Assembly (NCBI RefSeq): GCF_007859315.1
Contig: NZ_VOHA01000016.1
Location: forward strand, 1-64,000
Origin: Reyranella sp. CPCC 100927
Lineage (GTDB): Bacteria > Pseudomonadota > Alphaproteobacteria > Reyranellales > Reyranellaceae
Length of the DNA: 64,000 bases
Direction: 5' to 3'
The notes under the pieces are model-generated. The model was not told where the DNA came from. It searched no databases and saw only the letters and a program-made list of their open reading frames with translations. The position numbers were made by a program, and so were the translations under genes. Positions within the stretch are counted from its first letter, which is position 1, and every line of letters starts with the position of its first letter. This document shows positions 23,876 to 35,854 of this stretch, in pieces.

Positions 23876-24799
23876 ATGAACGAAGACGAGAAACAAGGTC
23901 AATCGCCCGCAACGACGCGGCGCGACATGTTTCATCTATCGGCAGCGACGGCCGGCGTCGTCGCGGCGGTCGGCGCCGTCGGCGCGGTCGCCACCGCGCC
24001 GCGCGCGGCGCTCGCGCAGACCATCGATCCGTCCAAGAGCAAGCTGCAGGAGGTGCTCAAGCGCGGCAAGCTGATCGTCGGTACCGGCAGCACCAACCCG
24101 CCATGGCACTTCGAGGACCGCAGCGGCAAGCTGGTCGGCATGGACATCGACCTGTCACGACTGCTGGCCAAGAACCTGTTCGACGACTACGAGAAGGTCG
24201 AGTACGTCATCCAGGGTTCCGACGCGCGCATCCCGAGCCTGGTCACCAACAAGGTCGACATCGTGGTGCAGTGGATGACGATCACGCCGGGCCGCGCCCA
24301 GCAGGTCGAGTTCACCATCCCCTACTATCGCGAAGGCGTCGGCCTGATGATGATGGCGGGCGGCAAGTACAAGACCTTCCAGGAGGTCAAGGCCGCCGGC
24401 AAGTCGGCCAAGATCGGCGCCATGCAGAACGTCTTCATCGAGGAATGGGTCCACAAGGCGCTGCCCGAGGCGGGAGTCGACCAGTTCGACAGCCCGGACA
24501 CCACGCTGCAGGCGCTCAACGCACGGCGCATCGATGCCTACCTGGGCGACCAGTCGGCGATCCGCTGGCTGATGCAGCAGTTCCCCAACCGCTATGTCGA
24601 GGGTGGCTACGGCTGGATGCCCAACTCGTACGCCTCGGCGGTGCGGCCGGGCGATCCGATCTGGCTGAACTGGGTCAACACCGTCTACAAAGAAGCGATG
24701 ATGGGCGTCGACTTCGACTACTTCGCCGCCTCCTACAAGAAGTGGTTCGGCCTGGAATTACCGACACCGAAGGTCGGCTTCCCGCAGGAATTCGTCTGA
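23876..24799 (+). CDS. Amino-acid ABC transporter, periplasmic substrate-binding protein (Tat-type signal)
   Basis: 307 residues, starting at the ATG at 23876 behind a strong GGGAGGGGAG site. The N-terminus has a twin-arginine export motif (TTRRDMFHLSAATAG) and a hydrophobic core ending ARAALAQT-like. The mature part is a family 3 (polar amino-acid) binding protein: LKRGKLIVGTGSTNPPWHFED, KLVGMDIDLSRLLAKNLF, and VQWMTITPGRAQQVEFTIPYY, which replaces the usual D-x-T/TxxR ligand contacts. It heads an operon with two permeases and an ATPase. The ligand is probably a polar amino acid. Confidence 0.88.
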   Translation: MNEDEKQGQSPATTRRDMFHLSAATAGVVAAVGAVGAVATAPRAALAQTIDPSKSKLQEVLKRGKLIVGTGSTNPPWHFEDRSGKLVGMDIDLSRLLAKNLFDDYEKVEYVIQGSDARIPSLVTNKVDIVVQWMTITPGRAQQVEFTIPYYREGVGLMMMAGGKYKTFQEVKAAGKSAKIGAMQNVFIEEWVHKALPEAGVDQFDSPDTTLQALNARRIDAYLGDQSAIRWLMQQFPNRYVEGGYGWMPNSYASAVRPGDPIWLNWVNTVYKEAMMGVDFDYFAASYKKWFGLELPTPKVGFPQEFV

Positions 24800-24849
24800 T
24801 CCTCCTCCCATGTCGTGGGGAGGTGCTCCCAAGGGGCCGAGGGGAGATG

Positions 24850-24924
24850 ACGTGGTCTTGGTAATCGAGACCACGTGAGGCCCACCTCTGCCCTTCGGGC
24901 ACCTCCCCACCTTCGGTGGGGGAG
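24850..24924. repeat. Palindromic hairpin cluster in the ABC operon
   Basis: The 136-bp gap 24800-24935 holds ACGTGGTCT (24850-24858) and AGACCACGT (24868-24876), a 9-bp perfect stem, then a GC hairpin around 24903-24924 (CCCCACC/GGTGGGG). It has no T-tract. The short CCTCCCC-type palindromes recur at 28216 and 42880, so this is probably a REP-like intergenic element. Here it may damp transcription, or protect mRNA, between the binding-protein gene and the permease genes. Confidence 0.55.
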
Positions 24925-24935
24925 ACTCTGCGCCG

Positions 24936-25601
24936 ATGACCTACCAGTTCAATTTTGACGTCATCTTCCGCAGCTTCGACAAGATGCTGGCCGGCCTGTG
25001 GTTGGGGCTCTGGCTGGCGGCTTTGTCGTTGGCGATCGGCACCGTCATCGGGCTGTTCGCCGCCTACGGGCGCCAATCGCGGTTCGCGCCGTTGCGCGGG
25101 ATCGTGTGGACCTATGTCGAGATCGTCCGCAACTGCCCCATCCTGCTGCTGATCTTCTTCGTCTATTTCGGGCTGCCGGAGCTGGGCATCTTCTTCCTCG
25201 ACAAGACCGCGAGCTTCATCATCACGCTCTCGATCTATGCCGGCGCCTATCTCTGCGAGGTGTTCCGTGCCGGCCTCGCCTCGATCCCGGCGCGCTACGT
25301 CGAGGCGGCGAAAGCCATCGGGCTACGGCCAGTACAGCGGCAGGTCTACGTCGTGCTGCCGGTGATGTTCCGCATCACGCTGCCGTCGCTGTCGAACAAC
25401 CTGATCTCGCTGTTCAAGGACACGTCGCTGGCCGCCGCCATCGCGCTGCCCGAGCTGACGTTCGTCACCCGGCAGATCAACGCCAACACGTTTCGCGTCA
25501 TGGAGTCGTGGCTGACCGCCAGCGCGCTCTACCTCGTCACCTGTTACGCCATTGCCTGGCTGCTGCGCCGGGTCGAGCGGCGCTACGCCGTGATCCGGTG
25601 A
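24936..25601 (+). CDS. Amino-acid ABC transporter permease (first)
   Basis: 221 residues, His/Glu/Gln/Arg/opine-type permease with about five membrane helices. It has the family regions VRNCPILLLIFFVYFGLPELG and the cytoplasmic EAA loop YVEAAKAIGLRPVQRQVYVVLP, which contacts the ATPase. The ATG at 24936 lies in the palindromic gap region after the binding-protein gene. Its last codons overlap the possible GTG start of the second permease, so translation is likely coupled. It pairs with the second permease to form the membrane channel. Confidence 0.88.
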   Translation: MTYQFNFDVIFRSFDKMLAGLWLGLWLAALSLAIGTVIGLFAAYGRQSRFAPLRGIVWTYVEIVRNCPILLLIFFVYFGLPELGIFFLDKTASFIITLSIYAGAYLCEVFRAGLASIPARYVEAAKAIGLRPVQRQVYVVLPVMFRITLPSLSNNLISLFKDTSLAAAIALPELTFVTRQINANTFRVMESWLTASALYLVTCYAIAWLLRRVERRYAVIR

Positions 25602-25606
25602 TCCCA

Positions 25607-26275
25607 ATGTTCGAGCAGGGCTCCTTCCTCTACGAAGTCTGGGTGGCACGCAACGGCCTGCTGGCCGGGCTTGCCGTCACGGCGCGGCTGTCGGCGTACA
25701 CCATCATCATCGGCTCGTTCATCGGCGTGCTGGGTGGCATTGCGCTGAGCTTCGGGCCCTGGCCCGTCCGCCTGCTGCTGCGCGGCTATGTCGACGCCGT
25801 GCGCGGTATCCCGGTGCTGGTGCTGATCCTGTTCAGCTACTATGGGCTGGCACTGTTGGGCGTGCAGATCTCGCCGTTCACCGCCGGCGTGGTGGCGCTG
25901 GGCGGCTTCTGCGGCGCACATATGTCGGAAACCGTGCGCGGCGCCATCGAATCGATCCCGATCGGCCAGACCGAGGCCGGCAAGGCCATCGGCCTGCGCT
26001 TCTGGCAACGCCTGCGCTACGTGCTGCTGCCGCAGGCGATCCGCCGACTGCTGCCGCCGTGGGTCAACACGGCGGTGGAGATGGTGAAGGGCACGACCTT
26101 GCTCTCCATCATCGGCGTCGTCGAGCTGCTGCTGGCGACGCAGCAGACCATCGCGCGCAACTACATGGTGCTGCAGTTCTACTTCGCCGCCGGCGCGCTC
26201 TACGTCATCTTCAACTTCATCATCTCCCAGCTCGGCGCCTTGATCGAGCGCCGCACCGCCCACTTCCACTATTGA
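25607..26275 (+). CDS. Amino-acid ABC transporter permease (second)
   Basis: 222 residues with about five membrane helices. Family regions are VRGIPVLVLILFSYYGLALLG and the EAA loop QTEAGKAIGLRFWQRLRYVLLPQAIRRLLPP. The ATG at 25607 is used; a GTG at 25598 would overlap the previous stop. A much longer frame reading back through the first permease gene is a shadow. It forms the heterodimeric channel with the first permease. The C-terminal helix ends RRTAHFHY, six bases before the ATPase start. Confidence 0.88.
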   Translation: MFEQGSFLYEVWVARNGLLAGLAVTARLSAYTIIIGSFIGVLGGIALSFGPWPVRLLLRGYVDAVRGIPVLVLILFSYYGLALLGVQISPFTAGVVALGGFCGAHMSETVRGAIESIPIGQTEAGKAIGLRFWQRLRYVLLPQAIRRLLPPWVNTAVEMVKGTTLLSIIGVVELLLATQQTIARNYMVLQFYFAAGALYVIFNFIISQLGALIERRTAHFHY

Positions 26276-26281
26276 GCCTTC

Positions 26282-27052
26282 ATGACCCAGCCCCTCCTGC
26301 GCGCGATCGATGTCCACAAGCGCTTCGGCGCCACCGAGGTGCTGAAGGGCATCGACCTCGAGGTCCAGCAGGGCGAGGTGGTGGCGATCATCGGCGCCTC
26401 CGGCTCGGGCAAGACCACGTTCCTACGCTGCATCAACCTCTTGGAGGAATTCCACCAGGGCGAGATCCAGGTCGGCGGTGAGCGTATCGGTTACGCCGAG
26501 GGCACGCATCGCCGGCTGAGCGAGGCGGCGATCAGCGCCCAACGGGCCAAAATCGGCATGGTGTTCCAGAGCTACAACCTGTTCCCGCACATGACGGCCG
26601 AGCAGAACGTGACCCTGGGCCTGATCAAGGTGCAGGGCCGGCCGAAGGCCGAGGCAGTTGACATCGCGCGCCGCTGGCTCGACCGCGTCGGGCTGTCGGA
26701 GCGACGTGACCACTATCCCTACCAGCTGTCGGGCGGCCAGCAGCAACGCGTCGCCATCGCCCGCGCCGTGGCCATGGAGCCCAAGCTGGTGCTGTTCGAT
26801 GAAGTCACCTCGGCGCTTGATCCCGAACTGGTGGCCGAGGTGCTGGCCGTGATGCAGGACTTGGCCAAGAGCGGCATGACCATGCTGGTGGTGAGCCACG
26901 AAATGCTGTTCGTGCGCGAGGTCGCCAGCCGCGTGGTGTTCATGGAAGGCGGCCGCGTGGCCGAGCAGGGCGCGCCCGGCGACCTGCTGGTGAATCCCAA
27001 ATCCGAACGGCTCGCATCGTTCCTGGGCCGCTTCCACGGTGTGTTTCGGTGA
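26282..27052 (+). CDS. Polar amino-acid ABC transporter ATP-binding protein (GlnQ/HisP type)
   Basis: 256 residues. It powers the amino-acid importer encoded upstream. The Walker A IGASGSGKTT is at about 37-46, the Q-loop is in MVFQSYNLFPHMT, the signature is LSGGQQQRVAIARA, Walker B is LVLFDEVTSALDPE and the switch His is in VVSHEM. The insertion of about 20 residues after the Walker A helix (GERIGYAEGTHRRLSEAAI) is typical of HisP/GlnQ ATPases. The start at 26282 is six bases after the permease stop. Confidence 0.92.
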   Translation: MTQPLLRAIDVHKRFGATEVLKGIDLEVQQGEVVAIIGASGSGKTTFLRCINLLEEFHQGEIQVGGERIGYAEGTHRRLSEAAISAQRAKIGMVFQSYNLFPHMTAEQNVTLGLIKVQGRPKAEAVDIARRWLDRVGLSERRDHYPYQLSGGQQQRVAIARAVAMEPKLVLFDEVTSALDPELVAEVLAVMQDLAKSGMTMLVVSHEMLFVREVASRVVFMEGGRVAEQGAPGDLLVNPKSERLASFLGRFHGVFR

Positions 27053-27081
27053 TGTGATCTTCTCCAGCGCAAGAGCATTCC

Positions 27082-28179
27082 ATGAAGACGATCAAGCGAC
27101 GGCGCGGCCTCGCGGCCGCTGCCGGGGGTATGGTGGCCGGCGCGATCGCGGCGCCGGCCGTGGCGCAGTCGCTGCCCGAAGTGAAATGGCGGCTGGCCTC
27201 GAGCTTCGGGCGCGGGCTCGACACGATTTTCGGCACGTCGGAGACACTGGCCCGATACGTTGCCGACGCCACCGACAACCGGTTTCAGATCCAGGCCTTC
27301 GCGGCCGATCAGATCGCGCCCGCCCGCATGGTCCTGGACGCCGTGCAGAGCGGCGCCGTCGATTGCGGCCAGTCGCCGGTCAATTTCTACCGCGGCAAGG
27401 AGCCGGCATTGGCCTTCGCTGCCGGCGTCCCGTTCGGCCTCAATGCGCGGATGCAGCACGCATGGTGGCACTTCGGCGGCGGCGTCGAGATCATCACGGC
27501 GGCGCTGGCGAAGTTCAATATCGTCGGCTTCCCGATGGGAAATTCAGGAACGCAGATGGGCGGCTTCTTCCGCAAGGAGCTGAACGCCATGGCGGATCTC
27601 AAGGGCCTGCGGTTTCGCCTCGCCGGCTTCGGCGCCGACGTGCTGGCGCGGTTCGGCGCCCTGCCCCAACAGATCGCCGCGGCCGATGTCTATCCGGCGC
27701 TGGAGAAAGGTACGATCGACGGCACCGAGTTCGTCGGTCCCTACGATGACGAGAAGCTTGGGTTCCACAAGATCGCGAAGTACTACTATTATCCAAGCTG
27801 GTGGGAAGGCAGCGTGATGTACCACCTCGTCGTCAATCTCGACCAATGGAACAAGCTGCCGAAGGCCTACCAGCACATTCTCAAGAACGCCTGCGAGGCC
27901 GCCAACAACTGGATGCTGGCGCGCTACGATGCCGTGAACGCGCCGGCACTGCATCGGATGGTGGCCGACGGCGCCGTCCTCAAGCCGTTCCCGCAGGCCA
28001 TGATGGAGGGGTTCTACAAGGCAGCGCATGACATCTACGACGAGACCGCAGCGAACAGCCCGACATTCAAGCAGGCGCTGGAGTCCTACACCGGCTTCCG
28101 TGACACACAGCTGCCGTGGTGGCAGGTGGGTGAACTGTCGTACGACAGCTTCATGGTGCATATGCGCACACAACGCTGA
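27082..28179 (+). CDS. TRAP transporter substrate-binding protein, DctP family
   Basis: 365 residues with a Tat-like or Sec signal (MKTIKRRRGLAAAAGG, cleavage after AVAQS). DctP-family features are VKWRLASSFGRGLDTIFGTSETLARYV near the mature start, the binding-site Arg in LKGLRFRLAGFG, and EKGTIDGTEFVGPYDDEKLGFHKIAKYYY with the aromatic ligand contacts. These fit keto-acid/2-oxo-acid-type TRAP binding proteins. It lies 29 bp after the GlnQ-like gene and no DctQ or DctM membrane genes are present, so it must use permeases encoded elsewhere, or it is an orphan. Confidence 0.88.
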   Translation: MKTIKRRRGLAAAAGGMVAGAIAAPAVAQSLPEVKWRLASSFGRGLDTIFGTSETLARYVADATDNRFQIQAFAADQIAPARMVLDAVQSGAVDCGQSPVNFYRGKEPALAFAAGVPFGLNARMQHAWWHFGGGVEIITAALAKFNIVGFPMGNSGTQMGGFFRKELNAMADLKGLRFRLAGFGADVLARFGALPQQIAAADVYPALEKGTIDGTEFVGPYDDEKLGFHKIAKYYYYPSWWEGSVMYHLVVNLDQWNKLPKAYQHILKNACEAANNWMLARYDAVNAPALHRMVADGAVLKPFPQAMMEGFYKAAHDIYDETAANSPTFKQALESYTGFRDTQLPWWQVGELSYDSFMVHMRTQR

Positions 28180-28215
28180 GCGTCGTACGCTTGAGGGCAA
28201 ATGGCCGAGATCACA

Positions 28216-28241
28216 CCTCTCCCCGCTCCCGCGGGAAGAGG
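28216..28241. repeat. GC-rich inverted repeat between convergent genes
   Basis: CCTCTCCCCGC (28216-28226) pairs with GCGGGAAGAGG (28231-28241), one mismatch, with a 4-nt loop. It lies in the 82-bp gap between the convergent DctP-type and helicase genes and resembles the palindromes at 24903 and 42880. It may be a bidirectional terminator or a REP-like element; there is no U-tract. Confidence 0.5.
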
Positions 28242-28261
28242 AGATGTAACACAGGCGGGGT

Positions 28262-32614
<4,353 letters not shown>

Positions 32615-32853
32615 GGATCCTGAACCCACGCGGCGAAAGACGGACTTTCCGGGAAGCGATCCCAGGCACAACGCAACGCCACTTTTCTTGGTTTGTTCAC
32701 AGCATATGGGGGGCTTGCCCGATGAATCAATCGGCGCGTTTCCTGCTCGGGGGAACCTGCGAAGTGCAGCTAGCACAGGGGAATTAATTCATAGAAACAG
32801 GTACTTACGCGAATCCGCGCGCGACAAGGCGCTAAGGACCATCTATCGCCAAC

Positions 32854-32904
32854 GTGAATGGTTGAAAAGTGACTAGTCATTCACATTCGACGCCATGATA
32901 TGAT
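32854..32904 (+). promoter_or_regulatory. Candidate promoter and operator of the periplasmic-protein gene
   Basis: The 320-bp gap 32615-32934 between divergent genes contains GTGAATG (32854-32860) with its inverted copy CATTCAC (32878-32884), and within it the perfect palindrome TGACTAGTCA (32870-32879). TATGAT at 32899-32904 is a good -10; the -35 at the expected place is poor. An activator bound to the palindromes could compensate. The remaining part of the gap shows nothing definite. Confidence 0.35.
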
Positions 32905-32934
32905 ACCACGCGGCCGCAGCCCAGGAGATAGCCG

Positions 32935-34122
32935 GTGAAACAGTCGCGTTCGATCTATGCACTTGCTCTTGCAGTCATGACGGCGGCCGGCAGTGCTCAT
33001 GCCGATGATCCCGTGCCACTGCGCCAGCTGCTGTCGGTGGTCCCTGAGACGATCCTGGAGACGGAGGCCAAGCAGTTCCCCCTGGCCGCCACGGTCGATC
33101 TCGCCACAGCGCGACGCCTTCTGCCCGACGGCAAGGGAACCATGTCGAAGGAGCTCATGCGGCGCCTGTCGGCAGGCGGCATGATCCGGCCGCTCAGTTC
33201 GTGGTGGCGGTACCACGACATGGGCGTCTGGGAAGGGCAGGTCGCGGTGGCACCCACCGAGATCGATGCGTTCGTTGGTTACAACAGTCCGCCGCAGGAG
33301 GTTGCCGTCTGGTTCCTGCGCAACGACGCCAGCGCGAAGACGGTGTTCGACGACCTGCCCAACCGCGGCTTCACCGCCATCGAGGGCGGCATGGTGGCTA
33401 ACGGCAACCCTGGCGCCATCGATATCAAGGGGCGCCGTCCCGGCGATCCCTGGCGCGGCGAACTCGGCAAGACGTCGGTGGTCGCGCGCGAGGGACGGAA
33501 CCTGTTTCAAGCCGCGTTTCCCCCGGTCGTCGCCGCGGCGCGCAACGCATCGACATCGAACATCACCACGCAACCGGTCGTGGACGCGGTCCTGCGCGGT
33601 GCCGAGTCACTGTCCAAGGACGGCACTCGAATCGTGCAGGCTTTCCTGTCGTCACCGATCATCGGCTTCGACGGGTCGATGCCGATCCTGGAACCGAAGA
33701 CCGTCGATGAGATGCGCAAGAAACTCGAAGAGAAGATGGCCCGCGACCGGGCCACAGGGCTGCCGCCCTACGCCATGGCGTTGATCGCCGATATCGATAT
33801 GCCGGGCAAAGGACACGGCGTTGCGGTCGTATTCGCCCACCTGGGCTGTGACCAAGCCGAACTGGGCGGCAAGCAGTTCATCAAGCGCTGGAATGAGATC
33901 CCGACCTTCATGAACGGACAGACGCTGGCTCAGCTGGCGCCGACCGACGCGGCAGCCCGAACCGTGCCGGGATCGAACGGCCTGTGCGCCAATGTCGTCA
34001 CCTTGACCAGCCGCACGCCTGTGGCGGGTGCCGACCTTGCCAACAGGCCCTGGGACGTCATCTACAACGCCATCATGCAGCGCGACTTCGTCGCCGCCGT
34101 CATGGCGCCGGGTGGCAGATAA
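32935..34122 (+). CDS. Exported protein of unknown function
   Basis: 395 residues with a signal peptide (YALALAVMTAAGSAHA, cleavage near residue 24). I do not recognise the family. Visible features are SSWWRYHDMGVWEGQVAV and FVGYNSPPQEVAVWFLRND near the middle, a central stretch about coupling to a substrate of unknown type, and a Cys in FAHLGCDQAELG plus one in NGLCANVVTLTSRTP that may form a disulfide. The GTG at 32935 has AGGAGAT upstream. It stands alone on the plus strand. A diverged copy of about 75 bp from near its 3' end occurs at 35647, beyond the next gene. Confidence 0.65.
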   Translation: MKQSRSIYALALAVMTAAGSAHADDPVPLRQLLSVVPETILETEAKQFPLAATVDLATARRLLPDGKGTMSKELMRRLSAGGMIRPLSSWWRYHDMGVWEGQVAVAPTEIDAFVGYNSPPQEVAVWFLRNDASAKTVFDDLPNRGFTAIEGGMVANGNPGAIDIKGRRPGDPWRGELGKTSVVAREGRNLFQAAFPPVVAAARNASTSNITTQPVVDAVLRGAESLSKDGTRIVQAFLSSPIIGFDGSMPILEPKTVDEMRKKLEEKMARDRATGLPPYAMALIADIDMPGKGHGVAVVFAHLGCDQAELGGKQFIKRWNEIPTFMNGQTLAQLAPTDAAARTVPGSNGLCANVVTLTSRTPVAGADLANRPWDVIYNAIMQRDFVAAVMAPGGR

Positions 34123-34167
34123 TGTAGCGATCGGGCGACACCGGCAGACCAGCCGCCGGCCAGCCGA

Positions 34168-35349
34168 TCATCGCCGCACCAGCAACGCCCAGCCGGCAAA
34201 ACCCGCGAGGCCGACCAGCGCGATCCCCAGGCCGATGTTGAATTGCGTGGTGTGCGACACGTAGCCCATCAGCACGGTGAGCAGCGCCGCCGCCAGCATC
34301 TGCACGAAGCCCATCAGCGCCGAAGCGGCACCGACATGACTGGCCGGCACCGAGGCCAGCGCATTGGCCATGGCATTGGGCATGTTCAGCCCATTGCCCC
34401 AGCCCATCAGGATCAGCGGAATAATCAGCGCCAGCGGGGTGACGTAACCCGCGAGCGCCCCCGCCATCATGCCCAGCGCGCCGGCGATCAGCACGAGCTG
34501 ACCATAGGCGATCAGGTTGATGCTCTTCACGCGGCCCTGCAGGCGGCCCTGCACCAGGCTGCCGATGACGAAGTTGCCGGCCCAGGCCAGGGTGAACCAG
34601 CCGAACAAGGCGGCCGACACGCCCATGACCTGGATCAGCAGGATCGGTCCGCCCGAAAAGAAGATGTTGAACGCCGACGAGGCCGAGGTTGCCGCAATCA
34701 TCAGGCCGACGAAGCGCCGCTCGCGCATGACGATGCGGAACCCCTCGAGATAGGCGCGCAACCAACTGGCGGCCGCCTTCGATTTCGGTGCCGTCTCGCC
34801 CAGGATCAGCCAGACCGCGATCAGCACGGCACCGCCGAATGCCGCCATCAGCCAGAAGTTCGCGCGCCAATCGAAGATCAGCAGTATCTGCCCGCCGAGC
34901 AGCGGCGCCAGCGCCGGGGCAAGCGCCATGGACGAGGCCATGTAGCCCATGGCGCGCGGCGCTTCGTGCGCGGCGCGGCTGTCGCGCACGATGGCGCGGC
35001 CCAGCACCACGCCGCCGCAGGCGCCGCAGGCCTGCAACAGGCGCGCGCCGATCAGCATCTCCATCGACACGGCAAGCGCGCACAGCACGCTGGCGATGAC
35101 GAAGATCGCCAGACAGGCCAGCAGAACAGGGCGTCGTCCGATGCGGTCGGAGAGTGGGCCCACGGCCAGCTGCGCGAACGCGAAGGCCAGCAGATAGACC
35201 GACAAGGTGAGCTGTGCCGTGCCATAGGCGACGTTGAAGTGCGTGGCGATGCTGGGCAGCGCCGGCAGATAGATCGTCAGCGCCAGTTGCGAGGCAACGG
35301 TCGCGATCATCAACAGCCAGATCGGCGGCCGTGCCGTTCGCAAGCTCAA
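34168..35349 (-). CDS. Bcr/CflA-family MFS multidrug exporter
   Basis: 393 residues with 12 membrane helices. Family motifs are LALTIYLPALPSIATHF after the first helix, motif A in LAVGPLSDRIGRRPVLLACL, RLLQACGACGGVVLGRAIVRD, and motif C in MALAPALAPLLGGQI. This is a proton antiporter for drugs or metabolites such as bicyclomycin or sulfonamide. The start is TTG at 35349 with AGGAG about 11 bases upstream. It is flanked by plus-strand genes on both sides, and it lies between the complete copy of the exported-protein gene and a 75-bp fragment copy of it, so this block may have been rearranged. Confidence 0.85.
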   Translation of the reverse strand: MSLRTARPPIWLLMIATVASQLALTIYLPALPSIATHFNVAYGTAQLTLSVYLLAFAFAQLAVGPLSDRIGRRPVLLACLAIFVIASVLCALAVSMEMLIGARLLQACGACGGVVLGRAIVRDSRAAHEAPRAMGYMASSMALAPALAPLLGGQILLIFDWRANFWLMAAFGGAVLIAVWLILGETAPKSKAAASWLRAYLEGFRIVMRERRFVGLMIAATSASSAFNIFFSGGPILLIQVMGVSAALFGWFTLAWAGNFVIGSLVQGRLQGRVKSINLIAYGQLVLIAGALGMMAGALAGYVTPLALIIPLILMGWGNGLNMPNAMANALASVPASHVGAASALMGFVQMLAAALLTVLMGYVSHTTQFNIGLGIALVGLAGFAGWALLVRR

Positions 35350-35854
35350 AGGTCAGGGCTCCTGGAAACCAGCAGTGACGCCAACGCCTGCTCGCGATGT
35401 CTAAAGTCCAGGGCTGGCCCGCCCCGCCGGCGGGGCGCCCTCGAAACAGGTCGTCGCGCCGGCGATGGGCGCGCGGCCTGCTGCCAGTTCATCGCGCATG
35501 GCCTCTGCCTCCTCCTTCACCGGCCGGACTCCATCTGAACCGTCGCTGCCCGTACCGTCGACCGTCAATGCGACAATCCGATCATACTCCGCATGCATCC
35601 CCATAAACGCGAAGAAGCCGATCTGCGCTGAAAACTTGAATGCCACGACGCGGCGGCCCGAACCGTACCGGGATCTGGCGGCCTGTGCGCCAATGTCGTG
35701 ACCTTGACCAGCCGCACCCCGTCCCAGGCGGGAGGGTCACGAGGTTTTTTATGGCCGGTTCCGGTTTCAACTATTGGCCCTGCCCGCGGGGTGGCCCCTA
35801 GCCTGGGATGTCGGCCGCGCGGGCGGCCCGGTCGTCTTTCGAAGGCCCGTCCCC
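35350..35854. other. 505-bp gap before the peptide transporter operon
   Basis: Apart from the fragment copy at 35647-35721, no convincing gene was found. A minus-strand open frame at 35401-35646 (81 codons) has a GTG start without a ribosome site and no recognisable domain. A short poly-T run near 35744-35750 follows a possible hairpin (GACCC...GGGTC-like) after the fragment. The promoter of the downstream operon should lie between 35720 and 35850 but no clear hexamers were seen. Confidence 0.4.
35647..35721 (+). pseudogene. Fragment copy of the exported-protein gene (3' part)
   Basis: About 75 bp match 33946-34020 in the exported-protein gene with roughly 8 differences. In frame it still encodes ARTVPG-GGLCANVVTLTSRTP-like residues, but the frame is closed by a TGA at 35629 upstream and diverges after 35721. 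It is best explained as the remnant of a second gene copy or a recombination scar. Third-position changes keep the protein sequence nearly unchanged, so it was probably once coding. Confidence 0.6.

Noticed and set aside
24998-25606. In-frame upstream extension of the second amino-acid permease through the first permease gene
   Set aside because: The first permease occupies this stretch in another frame with complete family motifs; the ATG at 25607 gives the normal family length.
35401-35646. Minus-strand frame of 81 codons beginning with GTG
   Set aside because: No ribosome site, no domain, uneven codon use; it lies in a scarred intergenic region.
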